NCBI RefSeq assembly: GCF_002844595.1 | Contig: NZ_PJNW01000001.1 | Span: 1-64,000 of the forward strand | Source: Pleomorphomonas diazotrophica | GTDB lineage: Bacteria; Pseudomonadota; Alphaproteobacteria; Rhizobiales; Pleomorphomonadaceae | Reading direction: 5' to 3' | DNA: 64,000 nucleotides | Shown here: one piece after another, positions 10,487 to 22,901 of the stretch | Layout: each line of letters starts with the position of its first letter | Numbering within the stretch: position 1 is the first letter of the stretch | Notes under the pieces: generated by a model | What the model was told of the DNA's origin: nothing | Database searches by the model: none | What the model saw: the letters and a program-made list of their open reading frames with translations, nothing else | Translations under genes and position numbers: made by a program

Positions 10487-10767
10487 AGACAAGGCCCTCG
10501 GGGTGACGCCGTCTTCACGTGATCGTTTGCGCGGCGCGTGGGGGTCGGCATCTCCCGGGGGCTTATTTCGTCCGCGACTTGGGTCTATATAGCGGACGGT
10601 GCGGATTGGCTGGCGCGCGGGTTTCCGCGCTGTGGCGGTCCGAGGCCGGAACAAGGCGCTTCATCGAATCGCTCGAAGGCGCTAAGGCCGGCGATATGAC
10701 GGGTGGAACGGTCTCGCTCAGGGCGGGGCGGTGCGCCCCGAGGTTCCCCATTCGGGCGGAGTGAGAC
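10487..10767 (+). other. Gap before secY with a hairpin and a possible promoter
   Basis: No gene is visible. A TATATA at 10585-10590 could be part of a -10 element but has no good -35 partner, so a promoter is only a guess. A six-base GC stem with a three-base loop lies at 10725-10739, about 30 bases before the secY ATG, and could affect secY translation. Confidence 0.35.
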
Positions 10768-12098
<1,331 letters not shown>

Positions 12099-12102
<4 letters not shown>

Positions 12103-12677
12103 GGCTGATTCTTCTCGGGCCGCCGGGCGCCGGCAAGGGGACGCAGGCGCAGAAGCTGGTGGACCGCTACGGCATCGTTCAGCTGTCGACAGGTGACATG
12201 CTGCGCGCCGCCGTTGCCGCCGGCACCGAGATCGGCAAGAAGGCCAAGGCCGTCATGGACGCCGGCCAGCTCGTGTCCGACGAGATCGTCATCGGCATCG
12301 TCTCCGATCGCATCGAGGAGCCGGACGCCAAGAGCGGCTTCGTGCTGGACGGCTTCCCGCGCACCGTGGCCCAGGCCGAGGCGCTCGACAAGCTGCTCGC
12401 CGAGAAGAAGCTCAAGCTCGACGCAGTCATCGAGTTCAAGGTTGACGAGGAGAAGCTCGTCGACCGCATCGTCCGCCGCGCCGAAGAGGCCAAGGCGGCC
12501 GGTCAGCCGGTGCGCAAGGACGACAATCCGGAAGTGTTCCGCAAGCGTCTGGAAGAGTTCCGGGCGCTGACGGCGGCGCTGACCCCCTTCTATGCCAAGA
12601 GCGGCCTTTTGAAGCCGGTCGATGGCATGGCCCCCATTGAAGAGGTTGCCGGCGCGATTCGCGCGGCCCTCGAGTGA
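12099..12677 (+). CDS. adk: Adenylate kinase (short form)
   Basis: 192 residues. The P-loop [14 protein letters not shown] is at residues 5-18, and the NMP-binding and FVLDGFPRT motifs follow. It converts ATP + AMP to two ADP. The LID is short, without the four-cysteine zinc site of long forms; the length fits the short alphaproteobacterial type. It is translated by coupling to secY. Confidence 0.98.
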
Positions 12678-13000
12678 GACGGACGCCCGGCGAGGAACCC
12701 AGCGTTCCACTTGCCGGGCGATCGGTCGCCGACCGGGCGTTCCGGCGGCGATTTCGGCGATAAACCCGTGTCCGAAAGGTTGACGGAGAGGCCGGTTCCG
12801 GCTATGAACCGCCACCTATCCACGGGTTCTTCGTGCGATGGCCCGTATGCGCTTGTCCATGTTGGATGGGGTGCTCTGGCTCTCGCGAAAGATAACCCGG
12901 CCGGCGCCACGTCATGGGGCCGCCGTCAAGACACCGACCTCCACGGCTCGATCGGGGGAGGGAGCGATCCAGAGGATCGCGACGACAGGAGTGAAGTGAA
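12678..13000 (+). other. 323-base gap between adk and rpsM with a nested hairpin
   Basis: No gene is supported. Right after the adk stop a nested hairpin runs 12684-12720: an outer 8-base stem CGCCCGGC with GCCGGGCG and an inner 5-base stem GGAAC with GTTCC. No T-run follows. It may act as an attenuator or RNA-stability element between the spc and alpha operons. Confidence 0.5.
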
Positions 13001-13369
13001 GTGGCCCGTATCGCTGGCGTCAATATTCCCACCGCCAAGCGCGCCCTGATCGCGCTGCAGTATATCCATGGCATCGGCCCGAAGTTCGCCGAGGAGATCC
13101 TGGAGAAGGTCGGCATCGATCAGGCCAAGCGCGTCAACGAGCTTTCGGACGCCGAAGTGCTGCAGATCCGCGAAGTGATCGACCGCGACTACGTCGTCGA
13201 GGGCGATCTGCGCCGTGAGACCGCGATGAACATCAAGCGCCTCATGGACCTCGGCTGCTACCGTGGCCTGCGTCACCGCAAGGGCCTGCCGGTCCGCGGC
13301 CAGCGCACGCACACCAACGCCCGCACCCGCAAGGGTCCGGCGAAGGCGATCGCCGGCAAGAAGAAGTAA
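13001..13369 (+). CDS. rpsM: 30S ribosomal protein S13 (GTG start)
   Basis: 122 residues starting at [28 protein letters not shown], with the carboxyl [17 protein letters not shown] segment that contacts P-site tRNA. S13 forms bridge B1 with L5. An AGGAGTG binding site precedes the GTG. It opens the alpha operon. Confidence 0.98.
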   Translation: MARIAGVNIPTAKRALIALQYIHGIGPKFAEEILEKVGIDQAKRVNELSDAEVLQIREVIDRDYVVEGDLRRETAMNIKRLMDLGCYRGLRHRKGLPVRGQRTHTNARTRKGPAKAIAGKKK

Positions 13370-13374
13370 TTCCC

Positions 13375-13409
13375 TTTCGCCGGTCCGGCCATGCGTCGGT
13401 CCGGCGAAA
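13375..13409 (+). other. Hairpin after rpsM
   Basis: TTTCGCCGG (13375-13383) pairs perfectly with CCGGCGAAA (13401-13409) just after the rpsM stop. The descending arm is followed by only one further A and then GG, so it is not a classic T-tailed terminator. It probably modulates the rpsM-rpsK boundary. Confidence 0.45.
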
Positions 13410-13620
13410 AGGCTCGGACATGGCGCCGGTTCCGCGAGCAATCGCGGTCGGCGCTTTGTCCATGGTGGAAGGTCCGAGAGGATCGTTCGCCGTTCCGGGG
13501 AAGGGCAAGGGTGCCCGTCCTCATTCGTTCCGGTGCGCGGGGTTTCTGTAGAGGCGTGCGCTCCGGTGTAGCCGCTGGCATTACGGCGGTGACGAGATCG
13601 AAAACGAGAGAGTTAAGAGC

Positions 13621-14013
13621 ATGGCCAAGGAAGCCGCAGGCCGCGTCCGCCGTCGCGAACGCAAGAACATCACGTCCGGCATCGCCCACGTGAACTCCAC
13701 CTTCAACAACACGATGATCACCATCACCGACGCGCAGGGCAACACCATCTCCTGGTCGTCTGCCGGCACGATGGGCTTCAAGGGTTCGCGCAAGTCGACC
13801 CCCTATGCCGCCCAGATGGCCGCCGAGGATGCCGCTCGCAAGGCGTCCGAGCATGGCGTCAAGACCCTGGAAGTCGAAGTCTGCGGTCCGGGCTCCGGCC
13901 GTGAGTCGGCGTTGCGTGCCCTGCAGGCCGCCGGCTTCCTGGTGAGCTCCATCCGCGACGTTACCCCGATCCCGCACAACGGCTGCCGTCCGCGCAAGCG
14001 TCGCCGCGTCTGA
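13621..14013 (+). CDS. rpsK: 30S ribosomal protein S11
   Basis: 130 residues with [22 protein letters not shown] and the closing [18 protein letters not shown], both S11 signatures. S11 lines the E-site region of the platform. A 251-base gap with a hairpin separates it from rpsM, more than the usual few tens of bases. Confidence 0.98.
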   Translation: MAKEAAGRVRRRERKNITSGIAHVNSTFNNTMITITDAQGNTISWSSAGTMGFKGSRKSTPYAAQMAAEDAARKASEHGVKTLEVEVCGPGSGRESALRALQAAGFLVSSIRDVTPIPHNGCRPRKRRRV

Positions 14014-14131
14014 CGCTCATCCGCGAACGTCCGGCGACCACCGGTGTGGCGCCGGGCTTGGCCCGTCAAGGCGGTTGTCCCTGCGGGGGATGCGGCCCGC
14101 AGCGAACCGCTTCATATGAAAGGGTATCAAC

Positions 14132-15154
14132 GTGAGCATCCAGAAGAACTGGCAAGAGCTCAAGAAGCCGAACAAGCTCGAGGTCATTCCGAGCCGCGAT
14201 CCGAAGCGCTTTGCGACCGTCGTCGCCTCGCCGCTCGAGCGTGGCTTCGGCCTGACGCTCGGCAACGCGCTCCGTCGTGTCCTCTTGTCCTCGCTGCAGG
14301 GTGCGGCGGTGACGGCGGTTCAGATCGACGGCGTGTTGCACGAGTTCTCCTCGATCGCCGGCGTGCGTGAGGACGTCACCGACATCATCCTCAACATCAA
14401 GGAAATCGCCGTCCGCATGCAGGGCCAGGGCCCGAAGCGGATGGTCGTGCGCAAGCAGGGTCCGGGCGTCGTCACCGCCGGTGACATCCAGACCGTTGGC
14501 GACATCGAGATCCTGAACCCTGAGCTGGTCCTCTGCACCCTCGACGAGGGCGCCGAGATCCGCATGGAGTTCACGGTCGACACCGGCAAGGGCTATGTCC
14601 CGGCCGACCGCAACCGTCCCGAGGACGCTCCGATCGGTCTCATTCCGGTCGACAGCCTCTACTCGCCGGTGCGCAAGGTGTCCTACAAGGTCGAGAACAC
14701 CCGCGAGGGCCAGGATCTCGACCTCGACAAGCTGACGCTGACCGTCGAGACCGACGGCTCGGTGAAGCCCGAGGATGCCGTCGCCTACGCCGCCCGCATT
14801 CTCCAGGACCAGCTGGCGATCTTCGTCAACTTCGAAGAGCCGCAGAAGGATACCAAGGTCGAGACCGTTCCGGAGCTCGCCTTCAATCCGGCGCTGCTCA
14901 AGAAGGTCGACGAGCTCGAGCTGTCGGTCCGTTCGGCCAACTGCCTGAAGAACGACAACATCGTCTACATCGGCGATCTGATCCAGAAGAGCGAGGCGGA
15001 AATGCTCCGCACGCCGAATTTCGGCCGCAAGTCGCTCAACGAGATCAAGGAAGTGCTGGCGCAGATGGGGTTGCATCTCGGTATGGAAGTCCCGAACTGG
15101 CCGCCCGAGAACATCGAAGACCTGGCCAAGCGCTACGAAGACCACAACTACTGA
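14132..15154 (+). CDS. rpoA: RNA polymerase alpha subunit (GTG start)
   Basis: 340 residues. The amino-terminal assembly domain has [20 protein letters not shown]; the carboxyl-terminal domain (about residues 255-330) has [16 protein letters not shown] and [13 protein letters not shown], which bind UP elements and activators. It starts at GTG after a GAAAGGG site. Length and order (rpsK-rpoA-rplQ) are typical; rpsD is not between them, as usual in this class. Confidence 0.98.
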   Translation: MSIQKNWQELKKPNKLEVIPSRDPKRFATVVASPLERGFGLTLGNALRRVLLSSLQGAAVTAVQIDGVLHEFSSIAGVREDVTDIILNIKEIAVRMQGQGPKRMVVRKQGPGVVTAGDIQTVGDIEILNPELVLCTLDEGAEIRMEFTVDTGKGYVPADRNRPEDAPIGLIPVDSLYSPVRKVSYKVENTREGQDLDLDKLTLTVETDGSVKPEDAVAYAARILQDQLAIFVNFEEPQKDTKVETVPELAFNPALLKKVDELELSVRSANCLKNDNIVYIGDLIQKSEAEMLRTPNFGRKSLNEIKEVLAQMGLHLGMEVPNWPPENIEDLAKRYEDHNY

Positions 15155-15244
15155 GCATCACGCTCGCCGGAGGGCGTGGCTCTCCGGCTCGTCCAAAACA
15201 ACATGCCCGGCGTGAGCCGCGCGAAAGACAAATAGGAGTAGGCC

Positions 15245-15679
15245 ATGCGTCACGGTAATGCGGGCCGTCGGTTCAACCGCACTCAGAGCCATCGCAAGGC
15301 GATGCTCGCCAACCTCGCCATCTCGCTCGTCGAGCATGAGCAGATCGTCACCACCCTGCCGAAGGCGAAGGACCTGCGTCCGATCGTCGAGAAGCTGGTG
15401 ACCATCGCCAAGAAGGGCGACCTCGCCGCTCGTCGTCAGCTCGCTTCCGAGCTGCAGAACAACGAGATCGCCGCCAAGAAGCTGTTCGACGTGCTCGGCC
15501 CCCGCTACAAGGCCCGCGCCGGTGGCTACACCCGCGTGCTGAAGGCCGGCTTCCGCCATGGCGACTCGGCCGCGGTCGCGGTGATCGAGTTCGTTGATCG
15601 CGACGTCGCCGCCAAGGGTGCCGCCGACAAGGCCCGCCAGGCTGCCCAGCCGGCCGAGGCCGAGACGGCCGCCGCCTGA
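15245..15679 (+). CDS. rplQ: 50S ribosomal protein L17
   Basis: 144 residues starting [21 protein letters not shown] and with the [15 protein letters not shown] motif. L17 lies near the tunnel exit. A TAGGAG site precedes the start. The alanine-rich tail is a common alphaproteobacterial extension. It is the last gene of the ribosomal cluster and is followed by a terminator. Confidence 0.98.
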   Translation: MRHGNAGRRFNRTQSHRKAMLANLAISLVEHEQIVTTLPKAKDLRPIVEKLVTIAKKGDLAARRQLASELQNNEIAAKKLFDVLGPRYKARAGGYTRVLKAGFRHGDSAAVAVIEFVDRDVAAKGAADKARQAAQPAEAETAAA

Positions 15680-15704
15680 TAGGCGATCTTCGCTAAAAGT
15701 TGCG

Positions 15705-15739
15705 CAAGGGGCGGCCCATCGGGTCGCCCCTTGTTGTTT
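15705..15739 (+). terminator. Rho-independent terminator after rplQ
   Basis: CAAGGGGCGGCCC pairs with GGGTCGCCCCTTG over an ATC loop, with one G-T mismatch-type pair, followed by TTGTTT. The position 26 bases after the rplQ stop and the T-rich tail mark the end of the ribosomal transcription unit. Confidence 0.85.
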
Positions 15740-15811
15740 GGGCGTCCTTCCGTTGCCATATTCGGCGGCGTACAAGACGGCATGTCGATGCTGCGCTTCC
15801 GGAGACACGCG

Positions 15812-17232
<1,421 letters not shown>

Positions 17233-17236
<4 letters not shown>

Positions 17237-18546
17237 GCGACCTGTTCGGCGTCAGCACCGCGGAGAACCGCGCCGGCCGGCCCCTGGCCGATCGCCTGCG
17301 CCCGGCCAGCCTCTCGGAGGTGGTCGGCCAGGACCATCTGGTCGGGCCCAGCGGCACCATTACGCGCATGCTGGCGTCGGGTTCGCTCGGCTCGCTGATC
17401 CTCTGGGGGCCGCCCGGCTCGGGCAAGACCACCGTCGCCCGTCTCCTGGCGCACGAGACCAACCTCGCCTTCGAGCAGGCCTCGGCCATCTTCACCGGCG
17501 TCGCCGACCTCAAGAAGCTGTTCGAGGCGGCGCGTCAGCGACGGGCGCTCGGCCGCGGCACGCTGTTGTTCATCGACGAGATCCACCGCTTCAACCGCGC
17601 CCAGCAGGACAGTTTCCTGCCGGTGATGGAAGACGGCACGGTGACACTGATCGGCGCCACCACCGAGAACCCGTCCTTCGAGCTCAACGCGGCGCTTCTG
17701 TCGCGCGCCCACGTGCTGGTATTCAAGCCGCATGACGAGGTGTCGATCGGCCAGTTGCTCGACCGCGCCGAGGAGGTGACCGGCAAGCCGCTGCCGCTCG
17801 ACGAGGAGGCGAGGGCGGCGCTCGTCCGCATGGCCGACGGCGACGGCCGCGCCGCGCTGACGCTCGCCGAGGACGTCTGGCGCGCCGCCGGCGAAGGTGA
17901 GGTGTTCGACGCCAAGACGCTGCAGGAGATCGTTCAGCGGCGGGCCCCCGTCTACGACAAGGCGCAGGACGGCCACTACAATCTGATTTCGGCGCTGCAC
18001 AAGTCGGTGCGCGGCTCCGACCCCGACGCGGCGCTCTATTACTTCTGCCGCATGATCGATGCCGGCGAGGACCCGCTCTACGTCATCCGTCGTGTGATCC
18101 GTATGGCAGCGGAAGACATCGGCCTCGCCGACCCCCAGGCGCTGTCCGTCTGCATCGCCGCCCAGGGCGCCTATGAGATGCTCGGCTCGCCGGAGGGCGA
18201 ACTCGCCATCGCCGAGGCGGTCGTCTATGTGGCGACGGCGCCCAAATCCAACGCCGTCTATACCGCATTCAAGACGGCGATGGCGGCGGCCAAGGAGTTC
18301 GGCAGCCTGGTGCCTCCGCGCCATATCCTCAACGCCCCCACCAAGCTGATGAAGGGCGAAGGCTACGGGTCCGGCTACCGCTACGACCACGACGAGCCGG
18401 ACGCCTTCTCCGGCCAGGATTACTTCCCTGAGAAGATGGGCCGCCGCGCCTTCTATCACCCGGTGGAGCGCGGTTTCGAGCGGGAGCTCAGGAAGCGCCT
18501 CGACTATTGGGCGCGCCTGCGCCGCGAGCGGCAGGGCGAGAGCTGA
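17233..18546 (+). CDS. rarA: Replication-associated recombination protein A, AAA+ ATPase
   Basis: 437 residues. Walker A is GPPGSGKTTVARLL, Walker B LLFIDEIHRFNRAQQD, and sensor 1 IGATTENPSFELN, the hallmark of RarA/MgsA. The carboxyl half has the conserved PPRHILNAPTKLMKGEGYGSGYRYDHD region. RarA acts at stalled replication forks. The start overlaps the protease stop as ATGA; the protease-rarA pairing is common in Rhizobiales. Confidence 0.95.
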
Positions 18547-18771
18547 GGTTAACGTCTCTCGCCGTCTTGGGACGAGCATTTTCCGCCGGTGGCCTTGATT
18601 CCTCATCAGTTCGGAGCGACCCGGCCCGCTGAGACCCCAGGGAGGCCGCGGAAAGCCCGGAATTCACCCGTTAACCATCTGTCTTCAATAGTTTTTTAAC
18701 CCGTTCCCTTAAGCTCGAAGTCGGAATTGTGGTGTAGCGTCATCCTTGACGGCAAACCACGGGAGCGGGGG

Positions 18772-19740
18772 ATGATGAGCGACAGCGGAAAGACGACAGC
18801 GCCCGGCGCCGCACCGCTCGACGCGATCGCCCGTTTGCGGGCGGCCGTCTATGCCGACGGCGGCATCAACGCCGAGGAAGTTCGTCAGCTTTGCCGCCTC
18901 GCCGCCGAGGAAGGCTTCCCAACGGCGGCCGGCCGTCAGCTCTACATCGAGGCCCTCACCGACTATGTCGCCTTGCAGACGGCCCCGAGCGGCCACGTCA
19001 GCGAGGAGATGGCCCGCTGGCTGATCGGCGTTCTCTCGGCCGATGGCATCACCACCGACCTCGAGGTCGACCTCCTGGTCAACATCATGCGCCGCACCGA
19101 TTCGGTGCCGGTCGAGCTGTCCGCCTTCGCGCTTGCAGAGGTGTCGCGCTCCGTGCTGAACGGCGCCGAGGACGGCGAGGGCGGCGTCATCTCAGCCGCC
19201 GACGTCGAGCGCATGCGGTCCATTCTCTACGCCTTCGGCAACGAGCGCTCCGTCGGCATCAGCCGCGAGGAGGCGGAGGTGCTGTTCGACCTCAACGATC
19301 GCAGCCGCGAGGCCGAGAACGATCCCTCCTGGTCCGACCTGTTCGTCAAGGCGATCGCCTCCTTCCTGATGGCCGCGCGGGGCTACACGCTGATGTCGCG
19401 CGAGGAGACGCTGAGCCGCGACGCCTGGCTCGACGCGCCGTCCGGCGGCGTCACCGCCCTGTTCGGCGACATGCTGTCGAACATGCTGTCCAACGGCCTG
19501 CGCGGCGTCTGGTCAGCCTGGAGCCAGCCAGACGACGCAAGCTCGAAGCCGATCGAGGCCGACGAGGCGCGCATCCGCGAGGCGGAAGCGGTCACATCCG
19601 AGGAAGTGAAATGGCTGGCCGACCGCATCGGCCGCGACGGTGTCATCCACGCCAACGAAAGGGCGCTCTTAAAGTTCCTGTCCGAGGAAAGCCCGGACAT
19701 TCATCCTTCGCTGCGTACTCTGCTCGACACCGCTGCCTGA
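18772..19740 (+). CDS. TerB-like helical protein of unknown function
   Basis: 322 residues, all helical by inspection, no signal peptide or membrane segment. It has recurring short motifs of the form acidic-DG-hydrophobic-x-x-x-E: YADGGINAEEVRQL (near residue 25), SADGITTDLEVDLL, GGVISAADVERMR and GRDGVIHANERALLKFL. Such repeats are typical of the TerB fold, which may bind metal, but I cannot assign a function. GGAG lies upstream of the ATG at 18772 (18775 is an alternative). It is followed by a strong terminator, so it is transcribed alone. Confidence 0.8.
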   Translation: MMSDSGKTTAPGAAPLDAIARLRAAVYADGGINAEEVRQLCRLAAEEGFPTAAGRQLYIEALTDYVALQTAPSGHVSEEMARWLIGVLSADGITTDLEVDLLVNIMRRTDSVPVELSAFALAEVSRSVLNGAEDGEGGVISAADVERMRSILYAFGNERSVGISREEAEVLFDLNDRSREAENDPSWSDLFVKAIASFLMAARGYTLMSREETLSRDAWLDAPSGGVTALFGDMLSNMLSNGLRGVWSAWSQPDDASSKPIEADEARIREAEAVTSEEVKWLADRIGRDGVIHANERALLKFLSEESPDIHPSLRTLLDTAA

Positions 19741-19777
19741 CCCGGTGAAGAGCGCTTCCCCTACGCAGCGCCCTGCG

Positions 19778-19818
19778 CGCGGCGCCCGGAGATCCCCCCG
19801 GGCGCCGCGGATTTTTTT
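19778..19818 (+). terminator. Rho-independent terminator after the TerB-like gene
   Basis: A perfect 12-base stem (CGCGGCGCCCGG with its complement, 19778-19789 and 19798-19809) with an eight-base loop is followed by seven T. A textbook intrinsic terminator, 37 bases after the stop codon. Confidence 0.93.
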
Positions 19819-19920
19819 GGAACCAGCGCCCCTTTGGCCGAGCGCCAATCATCTGCGCCGGGGGCGCTTCAGGCTCGTCTGCACTCTTCCCAGCCAGCAA
19901 ATTTTCGTCCGCCTGACGCC

Positions 19921-19950
19921 TTGACTTGCCCCGCCGAGGGCCATTATATC
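19921..19950 (+). promoter_or_regulatory. Promoter for tRNA-Val
   Basis: TTGACT (19921-19926), 17 bases, then TTATAT (19944-19949). This fits the alphaproteobacterial housekeeping consensus. It lies about 110 bases ahead of the tRNA, so a 5' leader would be trimmed by RNase P. The rest of 19,819-20,060 shows no gene. Confidence 0.7.
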
Positions 19951-20060
19951 GCGCCACCGCATGACGGTTCGGGCGCGTCGCTCAACGGAAGACCACTTCG
20001 TTCACACGGGTGTACTCTTCCTTGAAAAACGTGTTCCTGCGCTGTAGTAGGTTGGTTCAA

Positions 20061-20135
20061 GGTCGCTTAGCTCAGCGGGAGAGCATCGCATTCACACTGC
20101 GGGGGTCGTAGGTTCAATCCCTACAGCGACCACCA
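20061..20135 (+). tRNA. tRNA-Val, anticodon CAC
   Basis: A 75-base cloverleaf including an encoded CCA. The acceptor GGTCGCT pairs with AGCGACC, discriminator A. The D arm has TAGCTCAGCGGGAGAGCA, the anticodon loop is TTCACAC (anticodon CAC, reading GUG), and the T loop is GGTTCAATCC. It is preceded by a promoter and followed by a terminator, so it is a stand-alone gene. Confidence 0.97.
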
Positions 20136-20140
20136 TCCAA

Positions 20141-20180
20141 CAAAAGGCCCTGCTGGCGACAGCGGGGCCTTTTGTTTTTT
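20141..20180 (+). terminator. Terminator after tRNA-Val
   Basis: CAAAAGGCCC pairs with GGGCCTTTTG, with an inner GCTG/CAGC stem, followed by six T. Starts five bases after the tRNA CCA end. Confidence 0.92.
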
Positions 20181-20329
20181 CCAAGACCTCGGCGCGAGGC
20201 CGCGTCGCGCTGCCGACCGGCCATTTTCGCCCTTTGTCTTCTACCTGACAGACCCGATCACCTTTCGGCGCGATGATCGCGGCCGGGCCTCCAGCGTCCG
20301 ACGGACGCGATTGCTCGGGGAGTGGGATC

Positions 20330-21382
20330 GTGGCGGATCAGGTGGCGGCGGTCGTTCGCGATTATTATGGGGCTCGGCTCACGGGGCAGGGCGATCTCAA
20401 GACCGGCGCCTGCTGCTCCTCCGAGCCGCTGACGCCGCGCCTGCGGTCGATCGTCGCGACGATCCACCCGGACGTGCTGAACCGCTTCTATGGCTGCGGT
20501 TCGCCCATGCCGGACGATGTCGACGGCCTGACCGTGCTGGACCTTGGCTGCGGCAGCGGGCGCGACGTGTTCATGCTGTCGGCGCTGGTCGGGGAAAACG
20601 GCCGGTCGATCGGCGTCGACATGACGCCGGAACAGCTCGCAATCGGCCGCGCCCATCAGGCGGAGCAGGCGCGCGTCTTCGGCCACCGGACGTCCAACGT
20701 CAGCTTCCTCGAAGGGCGGTTCGAGAATCTGTCGTCCCTCGGCATCGCCGACGCTTCGATCGACGTGGTGATCTCCAACTGCGCCCTCAACCTGTCCGAG
20801 GACAAGGCGAGGGTGTTCGCCGAGATCCGCAGGGTGCTGAAGCCCGGTGGCGAGCTTCTGTTCTCCGATGTTTTTGCCAGCCGCCGACTGCCGGCCGACG
20901 TGGCGTCCGACCCGCTCCTGGTGGCGGAATGCCTGGGCGGGGCGCTCTACGTCGAGGATTTCCGCCGGCTGATGGCGGCGACCGGCTGGGCGGACTATCG
21001 CTTGCTCGCCAAGCGGACGATCGCCATCGGTCATCCCTATGCTGAGCTCTTGGTCGGCCCGACCACCTTCTGGTCGATGACAGTGCGCGCCTTCAAGCTC
21101 GATGGCCTCGAGGACTGCTGCGAGGATTACGGTCAAGTCGCGACCTACCTAGGCACTATGCCCGACTCGCCCACCGCCTTCCTTCTCGACGATCATCATC
21201 GCTTCATTGCCGGCAAGCCGATGCTGGTTTGCGGCAACACGGCCGCCATGATCGGCGAAAGCCGCTTCCGGCGGCATTTCCGCGTCGATGGCGACCGCAG
21301 CGTCCATTTTGGGCGGTTCGACTGTTCCCCCTCGGAGAGCCGCGCCGCGATCGATGCGGCCCCGGCGTCGGCATGCTGCTGA
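20330..21382 (+). CDS. ArsM/AS3MT-like SAM-dependent methyltransferase
   Basis: 350 residues from a GTG at 20330 that has GGGGAG seven to twelve bases upstream; an ATG at 20273 in the same frame lacks such a site. The protein resembles arsenite methyltransferases: DLKTGACC, then FYGCG (Cys56), the SAM motif LDLGCGSGRDV (residues 70-80), SNCALNL (Cys151) and ECLGGALY (Cys201). These three cysteines match the arsenic-binding set of the family. It ends in Cys-Cys. The family transfers methyl groups to As(III). Its place 44 bases before the flavodiiron gene suggests co-transcription with the Mop cluster, so a substrate other than arsenite is possible. Confidence 0.85.
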   Translation: MADQVAAVVRDYYGARLTGQGDLKTGACCSSEPLTPRLRSIVATIHPDVLNRFYGCGSPMPDDVDGLTVLDLGCGSGRDVFMLSALVGENGRSIGVDMTPEQLAIGRAHQAEQARVFGHRTSNVSFLEGRFENLSSLGIADASIDVVISNCALNLSEDKARVFAEIRRVLKPGGELLFSDVFASRRLPADVASDPLLVAECLGGALYVEDFRRLMAATGWADYRLLAKRTIAIGHPYAELLVGPTTFWSMTVRAFKLDGLEDCCEDYGQVATYLGTMPDSPTAFLLDDHHRFIAGKPMLVCGNTAAMIGESRFRRHFRVDGDRSVHFGRFDCSPSESRAAIDAAPASACC

Positions 21383-21426
21383 GCCCGTTCCCGTTTTTTC
21401 TGTCTTCAAGTGAAAGGTAGCCGGAG

Positions 21427-22614
21427 ATGATCCCGCAAAAGGTTACGGATGGCATCCACTCGTTTCGCGCCATCGATTGGGACCGCGAGCTGTTCGATGA
21501 GTTGGTGCCGCTGCCGGAGGGCACGACCTACAACGCTTATCTCATCAAAGGCAGCGAGAAGACGGCGCTGATCGACACCATCTACCCGCCGAAGACGGCC
21601 GAGTTCATCGCCGCCATCAAGAAGTCGGGCGTCGAACGGATCGACTATATCGTCGCCAACCACGCAGAGCAGGACCACTCCGGCTCCATCCCCGCCATCC
21701 TCGAGCTCTTCCCCGAGGCCAAGGTGGTGACCAACGCCAAGTGCAAGCGGTTCATCATGGATACGCTGCCGGTCGACCGTGACGCCTTCATCACCGTCGG
21801 CGACGGTCATACTCTGTCGCTCGGCAACAAGACGCTGCAGTTCCTGATGACGCCCTGGGTGCATTGGCCCGATACCATGTGCACCTATGTGCCGGAATCC
21901 CGCATCGCCTTCACCTGCGACTTCCTGGGCGCCCATCTCGCAACCACCGACCTCTACGCCGACGACGAGGCGCGGGTCGAAACGGCGGCCAAGCGCTATT
22001 ATGCCGAGATCATGATGCCCTACCGGGCCTTCTCCAAGGAGGCGGTCGACAAGGTCGGCGCGCTGGCACTCGACTTCATCGCGCCCAGCCACGGTCCGGT
22101 CTATGCCCGCCCGCCCTTCATCCTCGACCTCTACCGGAGCTGGACCTCGGACGCGCCCAAGCCCTTCGTCGTCATCCCCTATGTGTCGATGTACGAGAGC
22201 ACGGCGCAGATGGTCGCCTATCTCACCGACCGGCTCATCGAGCGGGGCATCGGCGTCAAGCCGATCAACGTGGTGGATCTCGACACAGGCGAGTTCGCCA
22301 TGAGCCTCGTCGAGGCGTCGACCGTGGTGTTCGCTTCGCCGACCGTGCTGTCGGGGCCGCACCCCGGCGTCGCCTATGCGGCGCTGCTTGCCAACGTGCT
22401 GGGGCTCAAGGCCAAGTATGCGGCGGTGATCGGCTCCTTCGGCTGGGAGGGCAACCTGCCGGAGATCGTCCAGTCGATGCTGCCGAAGCTCGGCGCTACC
22501 TTCTTCGAGCCGGTGATGGTCAAGGGCCTGCCGCGCGAAGCCGCCTTCGCCGAGCTCGACCGGCTCGCCGACGACATCGCCGCCGCCCATGCCGCCGCGC
22601 CGGTGGCGGCCTGA
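21427..22614 (+). CDS. Flavodiiron protein (FprA type)
   Basis: 395 residues. The amino half is a metallo-beta-lactamase-like diiron domain with ligands in NHAEQDHSG (His79, Glu81, Asp83, His84) plus the HWPDTM, TCDFLGAH and PSHGPV segments. The carboxyl half (from about residue 250) is a flavodoxin domain with the FMN loop VSMYESTAQM. These proteins reduce O2 to water or NO to N2O in the cytoplasm of anaerobes. It has no rubredoxin domain, so it needs an external electron donor. It probably protects the oxygen-sensitive proteins encoded downstream. Confidence 0.95.
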   Translation: MIPQKVTDGIHSFRAIDWDRELFDELVPLPEGTTYNAYLIKGSEKTALIDTIYPPKTAEFIAAIKKSGVERIDYIVANHAEQDHSGSIPAILELFPEAKVVTNAKCKRFIMDTLPVDRDAFITVGDGHTLSLGNKTLQFLMTPWVHWPDTMCTYVPESRIAFTCDFLGAHLATTDLYADDEARVETAAKRYYAEIMMPYRAFSKEAVDKVGALALDFIAPSHGPVYARPPFILDLYRSWTSDAPKPFVVIPYVSMYESTAQMVAYLTDRLIERGIGVKPINVVDLDTGEFAMSLVEASTVVFASPTVLSGPHPGVAYAALLANVLGLKAKYAAVIGSFGWEGNLPEIVQSMLPKLGATFFEPVMVKGLPREAAFAELDRLADDIAAAHAAAPVAA

Positions 22615-22628
22615 CCATGGAGAACGCG

Positions 22629-22901
22629 ATGGAAGCGTCGGCGAGGGACGTGCATCTCATCTATTTCGCCTGGGTGCGCGAGCGCGTCGGCCTCTCCGAC
22701 GAGCGGCTGAGCCTGCCCGCCAGCGTCCGCACGGCCGGCGAGATGATCGCCTGGCTGGCGGAGCGCGGCGACAACTACGCCTATGCGCTGGAATCGCCGT
22801 CGACCATTCGCGTCGCCGTCGATCAGTTGCATATCGAACAGGACGAGCCGCTCGGCGACGCGCGGGAGATCGCCCTGTTCCCGCCGATGACCGGCGGCTG
22901 A
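22629..22901 (+). CDS. MoaD/ThiS-family small sulfur carrier
   Basis: 90 residues ending MTGG; the terminal Gly-Gly is the site of adenylation and thiocarboxylation in MoaD. The amino end YFAWVRERVGLSDERLSLP and the closing EIALFPPMTGG are MoaD-like. I chose the ATG at 22629 because GGAGA sits six bases upstream; an ATG at 22617 gives 94 residues. MoaD donates sulfur for the molybdopterin dithiolene. It lies just after the flavodiiron gene and ahead of xdhC. Confidence 0.88.
   Translation: MEASARDVHLIYFAWVRERVGLSDERLSLPASVRTAGEMIAWLAERGDNYAYALESPSTIRVAVDQLHIEQDEPLGDAREIALFPPMTGG

Noticed and set aside
15731-15811. An earlier start for the DegP-like protease
   Set aside because: These in-frame starts lie inside or next to the rplQ terminator and put extra residues ahead of a good signal peptide.
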